Assembly (NCBI GenBank): GCA_032229885.1
Contig: JAVYAJ010000427.1
Coordinates: 1-16,253 of the forward strand
DNA: 16,253 bases
Source: Anammoximicrobium sp032229885
GTDB taxonomy: Bacteria > Planctomycetota > Planctomycetia > Pirellulales > Pirellulaceae
Direction: 5' to 3'
Below the pieces are notes generated by a model, which saw only the letters and a program-made list of their open reading frames with translations, was not told the origin of the DNA and searched no databases. Below, piece by piece: positions 7,200-15,155 of this stretch. Made by a program: the position numbers and the translations under genes. Numbering within the stretch: position 1 is the first letter of the stretch; every line of letters starts with the position of its first letter.

Positions 7200-7540
7200 T
7201 CTGACAGCTTGTCCTCAACCCCGCGAAACGTACGAAAACACGGTAAAACACCGTATCAAACGCACTATCTGCCTTCCCGCCCGTTGGTGCCGCTTTCCGC
7301 CTAAATCGCCGGTTCCGGGTGTCACTGACACCCGCGCTAGAGGTTCTTGGAGAGCCATCTTGCCGAAATCGCTGCTGGTTATCCGGCCCTCCTGATCGGG
7401 CGCATCGGCGGTACTGGCAACCGCGACGAGTTGTGCGTCCGGCCTACCGCGGTGCCTCCGTTGCCAGCCGAGCGGAAATTGGTTACCACTACTCTGGATG
7501 AGCTGGCACTGGCAATCGTTCGGTCGAGCGGCCAGCGCCG
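7200..7540. other. Junction region between tRNA fragment and helicase gene; no confident gene
   Basis: About 340 bases. Two short inverted repeats stand out: ACGGT-AAAAC-ACCGT at 7240-7254 and the 19-bp palindrome at 7316-7334. Frames open from 7319 and 7347 have no SD and no recognisable family; the latter runs 40 bp into the helicase gene out of frame. No integrase gene or fragment is recognisable. The helicase promoter must lie here but I cannot identify it. Confidence 0.45.
7316..7334. repeat. 19-bp near-perfect palindrome
   Basis: CGGGTGTCACTGACACCCG has 9-bp arms (7316-7324 and 7326-7334) around a single central C. A tight dyad of this kind is typical of a dimeric-protein operator or a small REP-type hairpin. 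It lies ~205 bp upstream of the helicase start. Confidence 0.55.
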
Positions 7541-10500
7541 ATGGAACCGTCGTTCGGAATGGATGCTTTCATGGCTGTAGCCGGAGCGCTGAATCCTGGG
7601 GCTGTCGTCCGTTGCCGGAATCGCGACTGGGTGTTGTTGCCCAGCGAAAACGAGGACGTTCGTTTGCTGCGGCCCCTGGCTGGTTCGACCGGGGAAGTGG
7701 TCGCCGTCCACAGGCGGCTTGCGGATCTGATTGGATTCGATCTGCCGGAAGAGCGGATTCGACCGTCGCATTTCCAACCGCCGACGATCGACGATCTGTC
7801 GGACGCGGCCAGCGCCCACCTGCTGTGGCAAGCGGCCCGTTTGACGTTGCGCGAAGGGGTCACGCCGTTCCGTTCGCTGGGCCGGATCTCGATTCGCCCC
7901 CGCATCTACCAATTTGTGCCCCTGTTGATGTCCTTGCGGCTGGATCCCGTGCGGATTCTCATCGCCGACGACGTGGGTGTCGGCAAGACCATCGAGGCCC
8001 TGTTAATCGCCAAGGAGCTGTACGACCGCGGCGAGATCAAGCGGATCTGCGTGCTGTGCCCGCCGTACCTGTGCGAACAGTGGTACAAGGAGCTGCGCGA
8101 GAAGTTCAACATGGACGCGGTGGTGATCCGCTCTGGCACCGTCGCGCAGCTCGAACGCCGCAAAGCGAGCCTGGATAGCATCTACCGCCACTACCCGATC
8201 CAGGTCGCCAGCATCGACTTTCTGAAGACCGATCGCAACAAACACCTGTTCCTGCTCGATTGTCCCGATCTGGTGATCATCGACGAGGCCCACGGCTCGG
8301 CCGTATCGGCCGCCAGGAACCCCGGCCAACACCAACGTCATGAATTGGTGCGCAAGATCGCCGCCAACCACAGCCAGCACGTCATCCTCTTGACCGCCAC
8401 GCCCCACAGCGGCATCGAGAGCGCATTCCGTTCGCTGCTGGCGATCCTCCGCCCGGACTTCGCTCAATGGGATACGTCGTCCCTGAACGAAACGCAGCGG
8501 ATCGAACTGGCAAAGCACTTCGTCCAGCGCACCCGCCGCGATATCGAACACGATTGGGAAGGCGAACACTGTTTTCCGGAACGCACGTCGTCCGACGAAA
8601 CCTATCGCCTGTCGCCCGCCTACCGAAACCTGTTCGCCGAAACCCACCGGTTCTGTTCGGAAATCGTGCGCACGGGCCAGTCCCTCGACAAACGCCATCA
8701 ACGGGTTCGCTACTGGGGCGCCCTCGGCCTGTTGCGGTGCGTGATGTCCAGTCCGGCCGCTGCCGTGGCCGCGTTGGAATCGCGACACAAGGCACTGCCC
8801 GGCGCCGACGAAGCGGCCGACTTCCGCGCATTCGTCTTTGAGTCGGCCGACGACCGCACCGACGACGACCAACCCACGCGGCCGGTCGATGCGGCCGAAG
8901 CCACGCTCGGCGATGCCGACCGCCATCGCCTGCGCGAATTGGGCCGCTTGGCCAAGACGCTTCTGGGATCGGCGGACGACACCAAGCTCGAGCGATGCAC
9001 CGAACTGATCGACGCGCTGCTCCGCGACGCACAGCAGCCCATCGTGTGGTGCCGCTACATCGCCACCGCCGAATACGTGGCCGACGGCTTGCGCCAGGCG
9101 CTACAGGCGAAACACCCTGGGCTGCGAGTCGTGTCGATCACGGGCCGGATGGGCGACGACGAACGCCGCGCCAAAGTCGAGGAACTCGCCGACGAGCCCC
9201 GTCGCGTGCTCGTGGCCACCGATTGCCTCAGCGAAGGCATCAACCTCCAGCACGCCTTCAACGCCGTCCTGCACTACGATCTGCCCTGGAACCCGAACCG
9301 CCTCGAACAGCGCGAGGGCCGGGTGGACCGCTACGGCCAAACCGCCCAATCCGTCAGGGCGATCCGCTATTTCAGCCCCGACAGCGCCGTCGACGGCGTC
9401 GTGCTCGACGTCCTGTTGAACAAAGCCCGCCAGATCCATCGCACGCTGGGCACCCATGTGCCCGTGCCGGACGACAGCGAGACGGTTACCGAGGCCCTGC
9501 TCAACGCGCTCTTCCTCCGCGGCGGTCACGCCCGCAGCGCCGCCGACCAGCAGATGGTGTTCGATTTCGGAGAAGACATCGCAAACGATGTCGCCGCGTT
9601 CCATCGCCGCTGGGATCTGGACGCCGAGCGGGAAAAAATCAACCGCAGCCGGTTTGCCCAACGCGCGCTCAAGCCGGCCGACGTCCGCCAGGAACTGGAG
9701 GCCACCGACGCTGTGCTGGGCGATCCCGACGCGGTCCGGGAATTCGTGCTCAATGCCGCCCAGCGACTCAATTTAACCATCACCGCCGACCGGCGCCCCA
9801 ACGTCTTCCGCGTCGCCGTCGGCCCGACCGCGACCGCGACGCTGCCCGCGACCATAGCCTATGTACTGCCCGCGTCAAAAACCGGCCAGTGGCTGGTCAG
9901 CTTCACCTCGCCCACGCCCGAGGGCGCCGAATACCTCGGCCGCAACCATCCGTTCGTGGCCGGCTTGGCCCGTTTCCTGATGGAAGAGGCCCTGACCCGC
10001 TCGGGCGCGGCGACCGCCACGCGGTGTGGCGTCATCAAAACCCGCGCCGTGTCGCGCGTGTCCACGATCCTGCTCCTGCGAGTGCGATACCTGGTCAACC
10101 AGCCCGACCGGGCGCCGCTACTGGCCGAGGAGATCGTCGTTGCCGGGTTTACATACGGCGGGGCTAGCGGCCGGAAGCCGCTGCCACATGCGGCCATCAG
10201 CGGCCGGAAGCCGCCAGCACGCCAGGGGCCGCAGCAGCCCGCCGCTACCGGCTCCGCTATCGAGTGGCTCTCGGATGCCGACGCCTTGCGGCTGTTGGCC
10301 GAGGCCCGACCGGATGCCAACGTCCCCTTGGCCGAGAAACGCGAGCTGGTCGAAGCCGCCCTGCACGCCTGGCCGGCGCTCGAGCCGGCCGTGCGCCGGC
10401 GGATCACGGCCCGGGCGGCCGAATTGGAGGCCAGCCACAAGCGGGTTCGCCAAGCCGTCTCGCTCCGAGTTCGCCAGCTCGACGTCGCGCCCCAGTTCCC

Positions 10501-10549
10501 GCCGGATCTGCTCGGGATCCTCGTCCTACAGCCCGTGGTTCCACCATGA
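7541..10549 (+). CDS. SNF2/RapA-like superfamily 2 helicase, DISARM DrmD-like
   Basis: A 1002-aa cytoplasmic ATPase expected to translocate on or remodel DNA as part of a restriction/defence complex. Helicase motifs in order: Walker A DDVGVGKT (D143-T150), DEAH box D248-H251 (LVIIDEAH), motif III LLTATPHSG, motif V VLVATDCLSEGINLQ, and motif VI QREGRVDRYGQ (590-600). After ~residue 630 comes a long C-terminal region without enzymatic motifs, containing a repeated SGRKP linker from the two hairpins at 10166-10214. Length and SNF2/RapA-like motif set suit DrmD of class 1 DISARM, and the gene overlaps the methyltransferase start by ATGA, as in a co-translated pair. The assignment to DrmD specifically is an inference. 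The start is uncertain: ATG 7541 is first after an in-frame stop at 7499, but 7559 and 7571 are also possible and none has a good SD. Confidence 0.88.
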   Translation: MEPSFGMDAFMAVAGALNPGAVVRCRNRDWVLLPSENEDVRLLRPLAGSTGEVVAVHRRLADLIGFDLPEERIRPSHFQPPTIDDLSDAASAHLLWQAARLTLREGVTPFRSLGRISIRPRIYQFVPLLMSLRLDPVRILIADDVGVGKTIEALLIAKELYDRGEIKRICVLCPPYLCEQWYKELREKFNMDAVVIRSGTVAQLERRKASLDSIYRHYPIQVASIDFLKTDRNKHLFLLDCPDLVIIDEAHGSAVSAARNPGQHQRHELVRKIAANHSQHVILLTATPHSGIESAFRSLLAILRPDFAQWDTSSLNETQRIELAKHFVQRTRRDIEHDWEGEHCFPERTSSDETYRLSPAYRNLFAETHRFCSEIVRTGQSLDKRHQRVRYWGALGLLRCVMSSPAAAVAALESRHKALPGADEAADFRAFVFESADDRTDDDQPTRPVDAAEATLGDADRHRLRELGRLAKTLLGSADDTKLERCTELIDALLRDAQQPIVWCRYIATAEYVADGLRQALQAKHPGLRVVSITGRMGDDERRAKVEELADEPRRVLVATDCLSEGINLQHAFNAVLHYDLPWNPNRLEQREGRVDRYGQTAQSVRAIRYFSPDSAVDGVVLDVLLNKARQIHRTLGTHVPVPDDSETVTEALLNALFLRGGHARSAADQQMVFDFGEDIANDVAAFHRRWDLDAEREKINRSRFAQRALKPADVRQELEATDAVLGDPDAVREFVLNAAQRLNLTITADRRPNVFRVAVGPTATATLPATIAYVLPASKTGQWLVSFTSPTPEGAEYLGRNHPFVAGLARFLMEEALTRSGAATATRCGVIKTRAVSRVSTILLLRVRYLVNQPDRAPLLAEEIVVAGFTYGGASGRKPLPHAAISGRKPPARQGPQQPAATGSAIEWLSDADALRLLAEARPDANVPLAEKRELVEAALHAWPALEPAVRRRITARAAELEASHKRVRQAVSLRVRQLDVAPQFPPDLLGILVLQPVVPP
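10166..10214 (+). repeat. Two direct copies of a small hairpin inside the helicase gene
   Basis: AGCGGCCGGAAGCCGC occurs at 10166-10181 and 10199-10214, 33 bp apart (11 codons). The first copy, with the next T, folds as AGCGGC-CGGAA-GCCGCT, a 6-bp stem with a 5-nt loop; the second keeps five of the six pairs. Each encodes SGRKP, giving a repeated low-complexity linker. It resembles a REP-like sequence that inserted without breaking the frame. Confidence 0.6.
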
Positions 10550-13500
10550 CGATTGCCTCGATACGCATCGAAGGTGGCCTGCTGGGTCCGGACATCCTGG
10601 ACCAGGCCCTGGCCGCCGACCTGCCCGGTCAACGCGCGGCCGACTTCGGCTTGGGTGGCAAACGCAACCTGACCGACGAGATCGCCGCCGCTTTTTCCGA
10701 CGCCCGTGCGCTGTGGGGCGTGTTCCAGAACCGCCTCCAGCGGCTCGCCGATACGGACATCGCCACCAGCGCCACCCGCGACGCCTGGGCCATCCCGTTT
10801 CTCGGCCTGCTCGGCTACGAGCTTCGGTACAACCCGCGCGCCCACGACGTGGATGGGCTGAGCTTCGCCATCTCGCACCGGGCCGGCGAGGCCGACGACG
10901 CCCCGCCGCTGCATATCGTCGGCGCCCGGCAGGAGCTGGGCCGCGTCCCCGCCTCGGGCCGGCCGCGCTTGGCCCCACACTCGCTGGTCCAGGAGTACCT
11001 GAACCGCACCGAACACGTCTGGGGCATCGTCACCAACGGCCTGACGCTCCGCCTGCTGCGCGATTCGACCTTCGTCCGCCGCCAAGCTTACGTCGAGTTC
11101 GATCTGACGGGCATTCTCGAGGAACAACGCTTCCAGGATTTTGCCGCGCTGTACCGCCTGATCCAGCGAACCCGTCTGCCGCGAGGCCTCGCCGACGCCG
11201 ACCAATGCCTGCTTGAACAGTACTATCAACATTCCGTCGAACAGGGCGGCCGCGTCCGCGAGCACCTCCGCGACGGGGTCGAGCAGTGCATCACGCTGCT
11301 GGCCAACGGGTTCCTCCGGCATCCCGCCAATGACGAGCTGCGACAGCGCGCCTCGCCCGCCTGCACCGGGAACGAACGGATCACGGCCGAGCGGCTGTAC
11401 CGCCAACTGCTGGTGCTCGTCTACCGCTTCCTGTTCCTGCTGGTCTCCGAGGAACGGGGCCTGCTGAGCTCCGATCCGCTGTACCGCGAACATTACGGGA
11501 TCGAACGGCTGCGGCGGCTGCTCGACCAGCGGGCCGCCTTCACCGATCACGACGACCTCTGGCAGTCGCTCCGCGCGCTGTGGTTGCTGTTGATCAAGGA
11601 CCAGCCTCAGCCCAGCTTGGACAACAAGCCGATGGCTGCCGCGATCGGGCTGCCCGTGTTGAATGGCGAGTTGTTCACGCCCCAGGACCTCGACGGCTTT
11701 ACCATCACCAACGACGACCTCCTCCAGGCGCTGTGGCGTTTGGCCTGGTATCACGAGTCGTCGTCCAGCCCGCCGCGACGCGTGAACTACGCCGCGTTGG
11801 ACGTCGAGGAACTGGGGTCGGTGTACGAGAGCCTGTTGGAATTCCACCCGCACATCGGCGACGCAGGGAACATCCCCGTATTTGAACTCCTGCTGGAAGG
11901 CCGCGAACGGCGTTCTACTGGCTCGCACTACACGCCGCCAGAACTCGTTGCGCCGCTGATCCAGCACGCTCTGGAGCCGGTGATCCGCGAGCGATTGGCA
12001 GCCGCGGTGGCCGAAGCAGAGTTGGCTACGCCAGCTGCGTCTGAGAAGCCGCGCCGTGCCCGAACCCAAACCCCGGCGGCCCCCGCTGCCCAAGCCCTGG
12101 AGCGTCCCGGCAGTTACGCTGTCGACCGAGTCCGTCCCCGTGCCGAGCGGGCGTTGCTGTCGATTCGCATCTGCGACTTGGCTTGCGGTTCCGGGCATTT
12201 TCTGTTGGCTGCCGCGCGGCGGCTGGGAAAGGAACTGGCCCGCGTCCGTTCGGGAGAAGACGAACCGGCGCCGGAGCGGGTGCGCGAGGCGGTCCGCGAC
12301 GTGGTGACCCGTTGCATCTATGGCGTGGACAAGAACCCGCTGGCGGTGGAATTGTGCCGCGTGGCGCTGTGGCTGGAGACGCACACGGCCGACAAACCGC
12401 TCACGTTCTTGGACCACCGCATCCGCTGCGGCGACTCGCTGGTCGGCGTCTTCGACCTGTCGGTCCTGGAACAGGGCATCCCCGACGAAGCCTTCAAGCC
12501 CGTGGTGGGCGACGACAAGAAAGCGGCCCGCGAGGCGAAGAAACTGAACGCCCACGAACGCAAACAATCCCTGTTCCACGCGCCGTTTGACAAGCAACTC
12601 CGCGAGATTGCAGGCCGGCTGGAAGCCCTAAATGACTTGTCGGAAGACACCATCGAGCAGGTCCGCAGCAAGGCCGAAGCTTGCCGCCGGATCGAAGACA
12701 GCGCGGATTTCAAACGGCTGCGGCTGGCATGTCACGTCTGGGCTGGGGCGTTTTTTCAGTCGTTTCCCAGCGCCGTCGGCACACCACTGACTACCCAGAC
12801 GCTGCGTACGGCCCTGACCACCGGGAACATCCCCGACGCGCGAGTTGGCGGGATGGTGCTTGGCACCGCACACCAACAGAGGTTCCTCCATTGGCCCTTG
12901 GTGTTTCCAGAAGTCTTTGCGGCGGGCGGATTCGACGTGATCCTCGGTAATCCGCCGTTTCTGGGTGGCCTCAAAGTCAGTGGGGAGTTTGGCGACAAGT
13001 ACCGGAATTGGACTTCGAAGACGTTTGCGCCGTTCGGCGGCATTGCGGATATCTGCGCGGCTTTCTTCCGCCGAGCATATCAAATCCTGAAAGCGAAAGC
13101 TCGATTTGGCTTGGTCGCGACGAACTCGATCGGCCAAGGGGATACCCGCGAGGGCAGCCTTGCGGCAATCGTTGCACAAGGAGGGGTGATCGTTTTTGCG
13201 CAACGTTTTGTGAAATGGCCTGGACAGGCGAATGTAGAAGTGAACCTTGTTTCCGCCCAGAAAGGCAGCCTACCAGTTACCTGTCATCTCGATGGGAAAA
13301 TGGTTGATTTCATCTCATCGCGTCTCGATTCCGAACCCGAATCTGAACCGGCGAGCCTAACCCAAAACGTGGCGAAAGCGTTTCAGGGCGATATTCTTCG
13401 AGGAGTCGGCTTCGTCTTGGGTCAGCAAGAGGCTAGGCGGTTATTGGCAAGAAATGCTCGGAATTCCGATTGTCTTCTTCCTTATCTGAATGGCGAGGAT

Positions 13501-14316
13501 ATCAACACGGACCCCGAACAGCGTCCCAGCCGTTACGTGATTTGTTTCCACGATTGGGATCTCAATCGTGCTCGCGGGTATCCCGACCTGCTGCTGATCG
13601 TAGAAACGAAGGTCAAGCCTGAGCGAGACAGACTGTCACGTCCAAACGACCGAAAGGACCGCGAACGCTGGTGGCAGTTCTGTGCGTATCGCCGGGAGCT
13701 TCGACACGCGATCGGCACTCTAAGCCGGGTCCTAGTTCGCAGCCGTGTGAGCGAACTGCACTCGGTCGCGTTTGCCCCCCGTGGATGGATCTATAACGAA
13801 CAAACCATCGTCTTCGCCTTCGACGACTACTTCCACTTCGCCCTGCTGCAATCGAACGTCCACGAGGCGTGGGTCCGGCGGAATGCTTCGACCATGCGTA
13901 CCGACATCCGCTACACGCCCACCGACTGTTTCGAGACGTTTGCCTTCCCGCAATCGCCGCCGGAGGTAGCCCGCGCCGAGGCGGAGCGCTTAGGCGAGGC
14001 GTACCACGAGCATCGCCGACAGACGATGTTGGCGCGGCAGTTGGGCCTGACGAAGACCTACAACCTGTTCCACAAACCGGCCTGTACGGACGACGACATT
14101 GCCCAGTTGCGCGACTTGCACGCCGCGATGGACCGCGCCATCTTGGCCTGCTACGGCTGGACCGACTTGGACCCGGGCCACGGCTTTCACGCCAACGAGC
14201 GCAACCAGACGCGATACACGATCAGCCCCGCCGCCCGCCGCGAGATGCTCCGCCGCCTGCTGGCCCTGAACCTCGAAATCGCCGCCCGCGAGGCAGCCAC
14301 GGGAGGCGATCCATGA
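10546..14316 (+). CDS. Gamma-class N6-adenine DNA methyltransferase (Eco57I-type fold), DrmMI-like
   Basis: A 1256-aa protein expected to transfer a methyl group from SAM to adenine N6. The ATG at 10546 overlaps the helicase stop (ATGA). The open frame extends 94 codons further upstream, but that part is a shadow of the helicase gene. The N-terminal ~450 residues (LGYELRYNPRA, HSLVQEYLNRTEHVWGIVTNGLTLRLLRDS) resemble the N-terminal region of large type IIG-like enzymes. I see no D...ExK nuclease triad there (the expected place reads PPLHIVGARQELG), so a cleavage function is not supported. Then come GSHYTPPEL (459-467), an Ala/Pro-rich linker (~490-530), SAM motif I DLACGSGHF (544-552) and catalytic NPPF (802-805). 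Residues ~950-1170 are the likely target-recognition region. GC falls sharply over ~13080-13720. The pair with the helicase suggests a modification/defence module. Confidence 0.9.
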   Translation: MTIASIRIEGGLLGPDILDQALAADLPGQRAADFGLGGKRNLTDEIAAAFSDARALWGVFQNRLQRLADTDIATSATRDAWAIPFLGLLGYELRYNPRAHDVDGLSFAISHRAGEADDAPPLHIVGARQELGRVPASGRPRLAPHSLVQEYLNRTEHVWGIVTNGLTLRLLRDSTFVRRQAYVEFDLTGILEEQRFQDFAALYRLIQRTRLPRGLADADQCLLEQYYQHSVEQGGRVREHLRDGVEQCITLLANGFLRHPANDELRQRASPACTGNERITAERLYRQLLVLVYRFLFLLVSEERGLLSSDPLYREHYGIERLRRLLDQRAAFTDHDDLWQSLRALWLLLIKDQPQPSLDNKPMAAAIGLPVLNGELFTPQDLDGFTITNDDLLQALWRLAWYHESSSSPPRRVNYAALDVEELGSVYESLLEFHPHIGDAGNIPVFELLLEGRERRSTGSHYTPPELVAPLIQHALEPVIRERLAAAVAEAELATPAASEKPRRARTQTPAAPAAQALERPGSYAVDRVRPRAERALLSIRICDLACGSGHFLLAAARRLGKELARVRSGEDEPAPERVREAVRDVVTRCIYGVDKNPLAVELCRVALWLETHTADKPLTFLDHRIRCGDSLVGVFDLSVLEQGIPDEAFKPVVGDDKKAAREAKKLNAHERKQSLFHAPFDKQLREIAGRLEALNDLSEDTIEQVRSKAEACRRIEDSADFKRLRLACHVWAGAFFQSFPSAVGTPLTTQTLRTALTTGNIPDARVGGMVLGTAHQQRFLHWPLVFPEVFAAGGFDVILGNPPFLGGLKVSGEFGDKYRNWTSKTFAPFGGIADICAAFFRRAYQILKAKARFGLVATNSIGQGDTREGSLAAIVAQGGVIVFAQRFVKWPGQANVEVNLVSAQKGSLPVTCHLDGKMVDFISSRLDSEPESEPASLTQNVAKAFQGDILRGVGFVLGQQEARRLLARNARNSDCLLPYLNGEDINTDPEQRPSRYVICFHDWDLNRARGYPDLLLIVETKVKPERDRLSRPNDRKDRERWWQFCAYRRELRHAIGTLSRVLVRSRVSELHSVAFAPRGWIYNEQTIVFAFDDYFHFALLQSNVHEAWVRRNASTMRTDIRYTPTDCFETFAFPQSPPEVARAEAERLGEAYHEHRRQTMLARQLGLTKTYNLFHKPACTDDDIAQLRDLHAAMDRAILACYGWTDLDPGHGFHANERNQTRYTISPAARREMLRRLLALNLEIAAREAATGGDP

Positions 14317-14378
14317 CTGCCGAGAAGCGGGCCTGCCGCAGCCGACTTGGAAAGTGTCGAATTCAGGGATCACCTTAG
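14313..14378 (+). other. 21-codon coupled ORF, possible 5' stub of a lost third operon gene
   Basis: ATG at 14313 overlaps the methyltransferase TGA (ATGA), exactly the arrangement between the two preceding genes, and starts MTAEKRACRSRLGKCRIQGSP, ending at TAG 14376-14378. So short a frame in the position of a third gene looks like the remaining start of a deleted gene. It could also be chance, or a leader coupling translation to the GTG at 14378 (TAGTG). Confidence 0.35.
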
Positions 14379-14677
14379 TGTTCCAGACAAGGGAATCCGG
14401 CGCACGCGCGGTTCGGCCCAATGCCCGGCAATTGGCGTTGCTGCGTAGACTTGAACCGGGACAGACCGTGAAGCCGGCGGACTACTACGCCGAGACTGCG
14501 CAGACCGTCAGCCAGCGGCAGGCTCAACGGGATCTGACCTCGCTGGACTCCGGGGGGTGGCTGGAGCGTCGAGGGGAAGGCCCAGCAACCGTTTATGTCC
14601 GGACGAAACAGCCCGTTCCTGAATATCCAGACAAATCCAGACACGATCCAGACTCGCGGCAGCCTCCCGAGCGATAG
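14378..14677 (+). CDS. Small winged-helix-like protein or C-terminal remnant of a larger gene
   Basis: A 99-aa ORF. The core (RQLALLRRLEPGQTVKPADYYAETAQTVSQRQAQRDLTSLDSGGWLERRGEGPATVYVR) reads as a winged helix: helix, helix, recognition helix VSQRQAQRDLTSL, then a wing with ERRGEGPATVYV. This pattern closes some Fic and AlbA-type proteins (R.AQRDL..L...G.L.R.G.GR.T.Y), so it may be the tail of a truncated gene. I prefer GTG 14378, with AGGGA at 14365-14369 and an 8-nt spacer; GTG 14354 in the same frame lacks a usable SD. The last ~25 residues are Pro/Asp/Arg-rich and probably disordered. It could regulate the module, but this is inference. Confidence 0.5.
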   Translation: MFQTRESGARAVRPNARQLALLRRLEPGQTVKPADYYAETAQTVSQRQAQRDLTSLDSGGWLERRGEGPATVYVRTKQPVPEYPDKSRHDPDSRQPPER

Positions 14678-14787
14678 CCGCAAACATCAGCTCTGCAATA
14701 GGTTAGGCTCAAGCAAAGGACGAACTGGTACGGCAATCCGGACAAAAAGCAGACATCTATCGGAAACGCCCATGACCATCTTTAGCC
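14678..14787. other. Spacer before the repeat field
   Basis: There are 110 bases between the winged-helix ORF and the first hairpin unit. I see no gene, terminator or promoter. Confidence 0.3.
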
Positions 14788-14873
14788 CTGGAGGGCCACG
14801 CTTCGTCGTGGCCGCGTATTTGGATGGAGGCCCGGAACATTCGCAACGGACGCGACAAAGCGCGTCCCTCCAG
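14788..14873 (+). repeat. Paired-hairpin REP-like unit 1 (type A)
   Basis: Starts CTGGAGGG and ends CCCTCCAG, an outer inverted repeat. The left hairpin is GGCCACG (14794-14800) with CGTGGCC (14807-14813), loop CTTCGT. The right hairpin is GGACGCG (14848-14854) with CGCGTCC (14861-14867), loop ACAAAG. The interior contains the 'GGAACATTCGCA' variant. It is followed by a linker starting GGTAAGATGTTTGG. Confidence 0.9.
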
Positions 14874-14920
14874 GGTAAGATGTTTGGCACACCACTCGCA
14901 CGTGACATCCCACGCGTCCT

Positions 14921-15004
14921 TGGAGGGCCACGCTCCGTCGTGGACGCGATTTGAATGGACGCGACCAAACCAATGCATCGGACGCGACGAAGCGCGTCCC
15001 TCCA
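14921..15004 (+). repeat. Paired-hairpin REP-like unit 2 (type B)
   Basis: Same two-hairpin design, TGGAGGG to CCCTCCA. The left loop is CTCCGT. The left stem is imperfect on its 3' side (CGTGGAC), and the right loop is ACGAAG. The interior is the type B 'ATTTGAATGGACGCGACC' variant. The linker that follows, starting CGCCACCGGCC, recurs after units 6 and 7. Confidence 0.9.
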
Positions 15005-15040
15005 CGCCACCGGCCCTCCCGAAACCAACGCCACGCCCGC

Positions 15041-15126
15041 CTGGAGGGCCACGCTCCGTCGTGGCCGTGATTTGAATGAACGCCACCAAACCAACGCCAC
15101 GGACGCGACAAAGCGCGTCCCTCCAG
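15041..15126 (+). repeat. Paired-hairpin REP-like unit 3 (mixed type)
   Basis: CTGGAGGG to CCCTCCAG with both hairpins intact. The interior is type B (TTTGAATGAACGCCACC), but the linker that follows (GATAAGATGTCTGG) is type A, so this unit looks like a recombinant of the two subtypes. Confidence 0.9.
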
Positions 15127-15155
15127 GATAAGATGTCTGGCGTGCCACGTGCCCT

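Noticed and set aside
7347..7580. 77-codon frame ahead of and overlapping the helicase start
   Set aside because: TTG start, no SD, no recognisable family, and out-of-frame overlap with the helicase. It could be a decayed fragment, but nothing supports a gene.
9859..12597. 912-codon minus-strand open frame opposite helicase and methyltransferase
   Set aside because: Antisense shadow. The opposite strand carries two proteins with ordered catalytic motifs, while this translation is Arg/Gln/Val-rich without motifs.
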